Assembly (NCBI GenBank): GCA_964655225.1
Contig: CAZZMB010000039.1
Coordinates: forward strand, 1-19,616
Origin: JAFMKE01 sp964655225
GTDB lineage: Bacteria > Bacteroidota > Bacteroidia > Chitinophagales > UBA8649
DNA: 19,616 bases
Direction: 5' to 3'
Every line of letters starts with the position of its first letter. Position 1 is the first letter of the stretch. Position numbers and translations under genes: made by a program. The notes below the pieces were generated by a model. It saw only the letters and a program-made list of their open reading frames with translations, was not told where the DNA came from and searched no databases. Below are positions 15,202 through 19,616 of this stretch, piece by piece.

Positions 15202-15368
15202 TTTGCTTTGTTTTTTATTGCTTGGCAACCTTCAAGCCAATAATTACAGTAATACTTTTTGCTCAAGAATCTGCATGACTTTGCTTTTGACCCATGAAAC
15301 AAACCTTGAGGACTCTGCTCCCAAAAACAAAGCCAATCGTCAACATACGTTTGTTCAGTTTTAGTAGC

Positions 15369-16364
15369 TTATTGGTAGCTATAATTTAATAACTCATCAG
15401 CTGCTTTAAAAGATGAAATTTTTCCCTGCAGAAGCGCTGCTCTTAAACGAGATACTTCTTTTTTAATCTTGACATCCTTATAGAATTTATGAAGCAATTG
15501 TTGTTTTATAGATTCATCAAACCAATATAAATCTTGCATTTTACGCCGCTCAGTAAAGTAAGATTTTAAATTTTGATGGTCAAAGAATTGCAGCACACTC
15601 TCCAATAAATCATCTAACTGAATTCCAGATAAAGCATCCACTGCCTTCACTTTAGTTAGCCAGGAAAATTCTTTTTGGGGATAGTAGTGCAGCGCATTTT
15701 TTATTTCTTGCATGGCCTGCTTTGCCTTTATTTTTAACTCATCGTCTTCAAAGGCTTTATTTATTGCAATAATATCGGCCATTTCCATGATACCTCGCTT
15801 AATCCCTTGAAGTTCATCGCCAGCGCCAGGAAGCATAAGTAGGATAAACGAATCAACCATCGAATGGACGGCAACTTCACTTTGACCAACCCCAACGGTT
15901 TCAACTATAACATAATCGTAGCCAGCGGCTTCGCATAGCATTATGGTTTCCCTAGTTCTTCTACTTACTCCACCCAACGCTTCCCCCGCTGCAGAAGGCC
16001 GAATATATACTCGTGGGTTGCCAACTAGATTTTCCATCCTCGTTTTATCTCCTAAAATACTGCCCTTGCTCAATTGGCTACTTGGATCGACTGCAAGAAT
16101 TGCCAATTTAAATTTTTCTCCAATTAGTTTCTCTCCAATTGCTTCAATAAAAGTACTTTTTCCGACGCCTGGAACGCCCGTTATTCCTATTCGCTTAGAT
16201 TTACCCGTAAAAGGAAGTAACTCTTCTAACACCAACCTTGCTAAAGCTTGATGGTCATCTCTTGTACTTTCCAATAAAGTAATTGCCCGACTAAGCACAA
16301 CGGTGTTTCCTGACAATATGCCCTCGATATAATCTGCTTTCGTTAAAGTTTTCATTGCGCTCAT
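15369..16364 (-). CDS. meaB: MeaB/ArgK-type mutase-chaperone GTPase
   Basis: MeaB-type G proteins protect and reload adenosylcobalamin in methylmalonyl-CoA mutase and relatives. The protein has 331 residues. Motifs include Walker A GVPGVGKST (63-71), AVDPSSQLSKGSILGDKTRM (91-110), IRPSAAGEALGGVSRRTRE (121-139) and ETVGVGQSE (155-163), all hallmarks of the family, followed by DELQGIKRGIMEMADIIAIN. The G4 motif, normally NKAD, reads NKAF (202-205), and the G5 region is VDALSGI. A helical C-terminal dimerisation part ends at a TAA. Met4 is an alternative start 9 nt downstream. No mutase gene is in the window, so the partner is elsewhere. It is divergent from a small lipoprotein gene (57 nt between starts). 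Confidence 0.93.
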   Translation of the reverse strand: MSAMKTLTKADYIEGILSGNTVVLSRAITLLESTRDDHQALARLVLEELLPFTGKSKRIGITGVPGVGKSTFIEAIGEKLIGEKFKLAILAVDPSSQLSKGSILGDKTRMENLVGNPRVYIRPSAAGEALGGVSRRTRETIMLCEAAGYDYVIVETVGVGQSEVAVHSMVDSFILLMLPGAGDELQGIKRGIMEMADIIAINKAFEDDELKIKAKQAMQEIKNALHYYPQKEFSWLTKVKAVDALSGIQLDDLLESVLQFFDHQNLKSYFTERRKMQDLYWFDESIKQQLLHKFYKDVKIKKEVSRLRAALLQGKISSFKAADELLNYSYQ

Positions 16365-16421
16365 AAATTTAAGAAAGTAAGTACTTAATTTAGCAAAATA
16401 TTCGTTTAAAGAAAAATAGTC

Positions 16422-16550
16422 ATGAAATTAAATAAGAAAATATTACTCTTAGCCACTGTGTTTTTAATCTTTTGCTTAAATGCGTGCACCACCCAGAAGG
16501 ATTGTCGAGGTCGGACAAAACACAAAATGAGCAATGGAATTTGGCTGTAG
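16422..16550 (+). CDS. Short predicted lipoprotein (42 aa)
   Basis: The 42-residue frame has a basic start (MKLNKK), a hydrophobic core (ILLLATVFLIFCL) and NAC with the acylated cysteine probably at residue 22, leaving a mature tail of only 21 residues (CTTQKDCRGRTKHKMSNGIW and a final Leu). The -3 position is Leu20's neighbour Asn, so the lipobox (LNAC) is acceptable but not ideal. A second cysteine (28) sits in KDCRGRTKHK, a basic cluster. Function is unknown. It shares general design, and an identical 13-nt upstream element, with the minus-strand lipoprotein at 1870-2031. It converges on the spondin-domain gene with 13 nt between stops and is divergent from meaB. Confidence 0.65.
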   Translation: MKLNKKILLLATVFLIFCLNACTTQKDCRGRTKHKMSNGIWL

Positions 16551-16563
16551 GTATACTCCTTTC

Positions 16564-17226
16564 TTATTTAATGCGAGTAAACTTAAAATACCCCATATTT
16601 AGCACCGTATCTTGGCCTTCAGTAAGTGGTCCTTCATCGAGGTAACTTATCGATTCAACAGGATTTGTAGGATTGTTTGGCGAAGTAAAGCTTGTCCCAC
16701 TATCAGTTCCCGCATCGTAGGTAATGGAATATGCAATAACTTCGTCATACCACAAACCATCTGTCTGATCGAGTAAAGAAGTGGTCGCTGAAACAAACCA
16801 ATCTGGGCTTGGAGCGATCATGCTAATTGCCGTCACAGAACTATACCCTTCCCTGAAACCCAATTGAAACACATTACTATTTCCAGGGCTATCAAAGGGA
16901 TTACCGAAAATCACATCTATACCCTCCCCTGTGTTTACGAAAAAATCTAATTCTTCCATTATTTTCGAAGTGCTGCCAGTTTCTGCCACATTCTTCAATC
17001 CCTCACTCGCATTCAGTCCCTCAATAAACAATCTTGAAGTGGATAAATGAGATACCGCTACGAATGGAGAGAAATGGGGATTACTTGGAAAATCGGTGGG
17101 ATGCGTAGCTGCACTCCAAGGACTTACAAATTCAACTTCATAAACCACACTAAAACGATCCAATTTATCTTTTTTACAAGCGCTTAAACCTAGAAGAGTA
17201 AAAGCTACAATTATTAACTTATTCAT
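16564..17226 (-). CDS. Spondin-domain lipoprotein
   Basis: Starting at 17226 gives 220 residues with a lipoprotein signal (MNKLIIVAFTLLGLSAC, cysteine 17). The in-frame ATG 18 nt earlier only lengthens the n-region and overlaps the end of an upstream small frame. The mature part matches the spondin N domain along its length: VVYEVEFVSPWSAATHPTDF (27-46), HFSPFVAVSH (51-60), GLNASEGL (70-77), SMIAPSPDWFVS (135-146, the family's strongest motif) and YDAGTDSGTSFTSPNNPTNP (170-189). In animals this domain occurs in extracellular-matrix F-spondins; in bacteria it appears in secreted or surface proteins of unknown role. Here it should be anchored to a membrane by lipid. Ligand and function are not shown. 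It follows a 42-residue membrane peptide frame by 14 nt. Confidence 0.88.
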   Translation of the reverse strand: MNKLIIVAFTLLGLSACKKDKLDRFSVVYEVEFVSPWSAATHPTDFPSNPHFSPFVAVSHLSTSRLFIEGLNASEGLKNVAETGSTSKIMEELDFFVNTGEGIDVIFGNPFDSPGNSNVFQLGFREGYSSVTAISMIAPSPDWFVSATTSLLDQTDGLWYDEVIAYSITYDAGTDSGTSFTSPNNPTNPVESISYLDEGPLTEGQDTVLNMGYFKFTRIK

Positions 17227-17240
17227 AAATAACATTTGAG

Positions 17241-17369
17241 TCAAAACGCTTTGTTCATCATTTTAGTGCCTTTCCCATTCATTTTGATGATCTCCTTATG
17301 CTTAATCATTTTTGACGCCAGAATGATGGCGGACACTACCGATAAACAACTTATGACCACTTGTTTCAT
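17241..17369 (-). CDS. Candidate small membrane peptide (42 aa)
   Basis: The minus strand encodes a 42-residue frame: MKQVVISCLSVVSAIILASK followed by a basic, methionine-rich tail (MIKHKEIIKMNGKGTKMMNK, then AF). The N-terminal 20 residues could be one transmembrane helix or an uncleaved signal. It ends 14 nt before the spondin lipoprotein start, so the two could form an operon. A weak TAnnTTTG-like element (TTCATTTG, 17412-17405) lies 35 nt upstream of its start. I recognise no family, and a frame this short could be chance. Confidence 0.4.
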   Translation of the reverse strand: MKQVVISCLSVVSAIILASKMIKHKEIIKMNGKGTKMMNKAF

Positions 17370-17474
17370 TGGTTCTCAATCATATTTATCTTTTAGATAG
17401 ACATCAAATGAAATAAAGAAAATAGGCGCGAGAGCTAAGGCTAACAACGTAAGATTAAATTATGGTTTAAAGAT

Positions 17475-17492
17475 ATCTTTTTTTTAAAAGAT
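17475..17492. repeat. A/T-rich perfect inverted repeat
   Basis: ATCTTTT (17475-17481) and AAAAGAT (17486-17492) form a 7-bp palindrome around a TTTT centre in the spacer between the spondin operon and purL. In an AT-rich spacer this may be chance. Confidence 0.4.
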
Positions 17493-17510
17493 TGTTTCAA
17501 ATGAAAAAAA

Positions 17511-17545
17511 TAAACAGCTCAACCAGAGTCTCCTTCAGTTGTTTA
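17511..17545. repeat. 9-bp inverted repeat upstream of the purL promoter
   Basis: TAAACAGCT (17511-17519) and AGTTGTTTA (17537-17545) are inverted copies with one G-T wobble, separated by 17 nt. It ends about 10 nt before the candidate -33 element of purL, so it lies outside the expected transcript and would more naturally be a protein-binding site than an RNA hairpin. No known operator was recognised. Confidence 0.4.
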
Positions 17546-17555
17546 TAAAATCCCT

Positions 17556-17584
17556 TTTGCTTTCAAAAAAACAAAGTAAATTTA
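17556..17584 (+). promoter_or_regulatory. Candidate purL promoter
   Basis: TTTG (17556-17559), a 17-nt spacer and TAAATTTA (17577-17584) closely fit the Bacteroidota pattern TTTG - TAnnTTTG, with a mismatch only in the last base. The element ends 23 nt before the purL ATG. Confidence 0.5.
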
Positions 17585-17607
17585 TACTCTTAAAACACCA
17601 TCCAATA

Positions 17608-19616
17608 ATGATTCATTTTTTCAATCATCACGACCAACTCTATTACGCGGTTCAAGCCCAACAATCCCTCGACGCAAAATCGATTGAAAAACTGCAATGG
17701 CTTTTTGGCGAGGCCGTAAAAATCAACTCCTCTAATTTAAAACTAGATTCAAATTTTTTATTCCTAGGGCCTCGAGCAGCTATGATAAGCCCTTGGTCAA
17801 CAAATGCCGTTGAAATAACCCAAAATATGGGTATTAAAGGAATTGTGCGCATAGAAGAATATCGAAAAATACTTGCGGATAACTCAGTCTTTGACCCGAT
17901 GATTTCAGAACGATTTCAAGTATTAAATCAGGACGTATTCACCATTGATGTAACACCTGAAACTATTCAACACATCAACGATATCGGTAGTTACAACCGT
18001 CAAGAGGGATTAGCGCTTAGTGATGACGAAGTTCTCTACTTAGAAGACTTAGCAAAACGAATTGGTCGGAGGCTAACCGACTCGGAAGTTTTTGGTTTTT
18101 CTCAAGTAAACTCTGAGCATTGTCGACATAAAATTTTTAATGGGACCTTTATTATTGATGGACAAGAACAAGAGAAGTCTTTGTTTAAAATGATTAAAGA
18201 AACCTCCGCTCAAAACCCAAATGGAATTGTTTCAGCTTATAAGGACAATGTCGCATTTGTAAAAGGTCCTAAAGCTATTCAGTTTGCTCCAAAACAAGCA
18301 GATCAAGCAGATTATTACCAAGAAGAGTCCTTTGAATCCGTAATTTCCTTGAAGGCTGAAACACATAATTTTCCCACGACGGTAGAGCCATTCAATGGAG
18401 CAGCTACTGGGTCCGGAGGCGAAATTCGTGATCGCTTAGCAGGAGGAACAGGTTCCTTGCCTTCCGCTGGAACAGCCGTTTATATGACTGCTTATTCTCG
18501 ATTAGAGAAGGGTCGAAGGTGGGAACAAGGTGTTGAAAAAAGAGACTGGTTATATCAAAAACCTTTGGACATATTAATCAAGGCGTCTAATGGAGCTTCA
18601 GATTTTGGAAATAAATTTGGGCAACCCTTGATTGCCGGATCAGTGCTCACTTTTGAGCATGAACAAAATGGTAAAAAAACAGCCTATGATAAGGTGATTA
18701 TGCAGGCTGGTGGAGTTGGTTATGGTAAAGCTGAGGGTGCTCAAAAAAACATTCCACAAGTAGGGGATAAAATCGTAATTCTTGGTGGGGATAATTATAG
18801 AATCGGAATGGGGGGTGCAGCTGTTTCATCTGCAAATACAGGAGCTTTTGGAAATACCATTGAGTTGAATGCTATTCAACGCTCAAATCCCGAAATGCAA
18901 AAACGGGCAGCTAATGCTATTCGGGGAATGCTCGAAAGTAAAACAAATCCTATTGTTTCCATTCATGATCATGGCGCAGGTGGTCATTTAAATTGCTTAA
19001 GTGAATTAGTTGAAGATACTGGCGGTCACATTGACTTGGATAAGTTGCCAGTTGGAGACCCCACTCTATCTGCAAAAGAGATTATTGGGAATGAAAGTCA
19101 AGAAAGAATGGGATTGATTATTAGCGAAAAGCACATCGATATGCTACAAAAGATAGCGGAAAGGGAGCGATCCCCGATGTACACTGTTGGTGAAGTAAGC
19201 AACGATATGCGTTTCACTTTTGAATCAAAAATAACTCATCAAAAACCGATGGATTTAAACCTGGCTGACATGTTTGGTAGTTCACCAAAAACCATACTTA
19301 ATGATGAGCGAAAAAAGACAAACTATACTTCATTAAACTACGAAACAAATAAGATTAAAGAGTATCTGGAGCAAGTTCTGCAACTAGAGGCAGTGGCGTG
19401 TAAAGATTGGTTAACGAACAAAGTTGATCGATGCGTGGGAGGTAAAGTCGCTAAGCAACAATGTACTGGTCCTTTGCAGCTGCCCTTAAATAACGTGGCG
19501 GTAATGGCCTTGGATTATAAAGGCAATGAGGGTATAGCTACTTCGATAGGACATTCACCTATTAGTGGCTTGATTAATCCTAAAGCCGGCAGTCGAAATA
19601 GTATTGCTGAGGCCTT
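17608..19616 (+). CDS. purL: Phosphoribosylformylglycinamidine synthase, N-terminal half (3'-truncated)
   Basis: The reading frame runs from ATG 17608 to the window edge without a stop, giving 669 codons of a protein that is usually 1200-1300 residues as a single chain. PurL converts FGAR, glutamine and ATP to FGAM in purine synthesis (cytoplasm). The N-terminal part (GPRAAMISPWSTNAVEITQ) matches the large E. coli-type enzyme, not the short PurL of PurLQS systems. Motifs are FSQVNSEHCRHKIFN (catalytic/ATP region, His171-Cys172-Arg173-His174), SLKAETHNFPTTVEPFNGAA (Thr252-His253-Asn254), TGSGGEIRDR, and IHDHGAGGHLN (from Ile452). The glutaminase domain must lie beyond the window. It stands alone after its own promoter, divergent from the spondin operon. 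Confidence 0.96.
   Translation, partial: MIHFFNHHDQLYYAVQAQQSLDAKSIEKLQWLFGEAVKINSSNLKLDSNFLFLGPRAAMISPWSTNAVEITQNMGIKGIVRIEEYRKILADNSVFDPMISERFQVLNQDVFTIDVTPETIQHINDIGSYNRQEGLALSDDEVLYLEDLAKRIGRRLTDSEVFGFSQVNSEHCRHKIFNGTFIIDGQEQEKSLFKMIKETSAQNPNGIVSAYKDNVAFVKGPKAIQFAPKQADQADYYQEESFESVISLKAETHNFPTTVEPFNGAATGSGGEIRDRLAGGTGSLPSAGTAVYMTAYSRLEKGRRWEQGVEKRDWLYQKPLDILIKASNGASDFGNKFGQPLIAGSVLTFEHEQNGKKTAYDKVIMQAGGVGYGKAEGAQKNIPQVGDKIVILGGDNYRIGMGGAAVSSANTGAFGNTIELNAIQRSNPEMQKRAANAIRGMLESKTNPIVSIHDHGAGGHLNCLSELVEDTGGHIDLDKLPVGDPTLSAKEIIGNESQERMGLIISEKHIDMLQKIAERERSPMYTVGEVSNDMRFTFESKITHQKPMDLNLADMFGSSPKTILNDERKKTNYTSLNYETNKIKEYLEQVLQLEAVACKDWLTNKVDRCVGGKVAKQQCTGPLQLPLNNVAVMALDYKGNEGIATSIGHSPISGLINPKAGSRNSIAEA

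Noticed and set aside
15072..15302. 76-codon minus-strand frame between meaB and rimP
   Set aside because: It runs through the terminator hairpin and into the rimP start in another frame, with an irregular composition and no recognisable domain.
1..19616. Search for CRISPR arrays, insertion sequences, tRNA/rRNA genes, toxin-antitoxin or other defence modules
   Set aside because: I saw no regularly spaced repeats, transposase, integrase, cloverleaf-like segments or defence-related domains; nearly all the sequence is accounted for by housekeeping genes.

Overview
The window looks like a chromosomal segment of a member of the Bacteroidota, probably a flavobacterial or cryomorph-like lineage. 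This rests on family content and layout, not on a database search. The signs are a C-terminal type IX secretion (T9SS) sorting domain, a DUF6089 barrel directly before uppS and bamA, two tandem OmpH/Skp chaperones followed by murI, a single-chain PurL with the IHDHGAGG motif, AT-rich DNA, few Shine-Dalgarno sites, and several candidate promoters resembling the Bacteroidota pattern TTTG - spacer - TAnnTTTG.

Left end (1-3120): the 3' end of a secreted T9SS-dependent protein with repeated beta modules and a strong intrinsic terminator; a 104-residue helical protein of unknown function; a 53-residue lipoprotein on the minus strand; and, divergent from it, a GT28/MurG-like glycosyltransferase whose 3' end overlaps the next convergent gene by 26 bp.

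Centre (3095-10531, minus strand): an envelope-biogenesis cluster, transcribed in the order DUF6089 outer-membrane protein, uppS (lipid carrier synthesis), bamA (outer-membrane protein insertion), ompH/skp, ompH/skp (periplasmic chaperones), murI (D-glutamate for peptidoglycan), and a periplasmic thioredoxin-like protein. Spacings are mostly 12-45 nt, with one likely internal promoter between the two skp genes.

Right-centre (10582-16364, minus strand): the rimP-nusA-infB ribosome-maturation, transcription and translation operon. It is preceded by a terminator-like hairpin only about 11 nt before the rimP start codon and by a 214-nt spacer. Upstream lies meaB, a mutase-chaperone GTPase with an altered G4 motif.

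Right end (16365-19616): a 42-residue lipoprotein on the plus strand, a minus-strand pair of a tiny membrane peptide and a spondin-domain lipoprotein, a 238-nt promoter region with two inverted repeats, and the 5' half of purL, which runs off the window.

Most of the window is conserved housekeeping DNA. I found no CRISPR array, insertion sequence, tRNA, rRNA or defence system. The least ordinary items are the small lipoproteins and membrane peptide, the spondin lipoprotein, the changed MeaB G4 motif and the hairpin in front of rimP.
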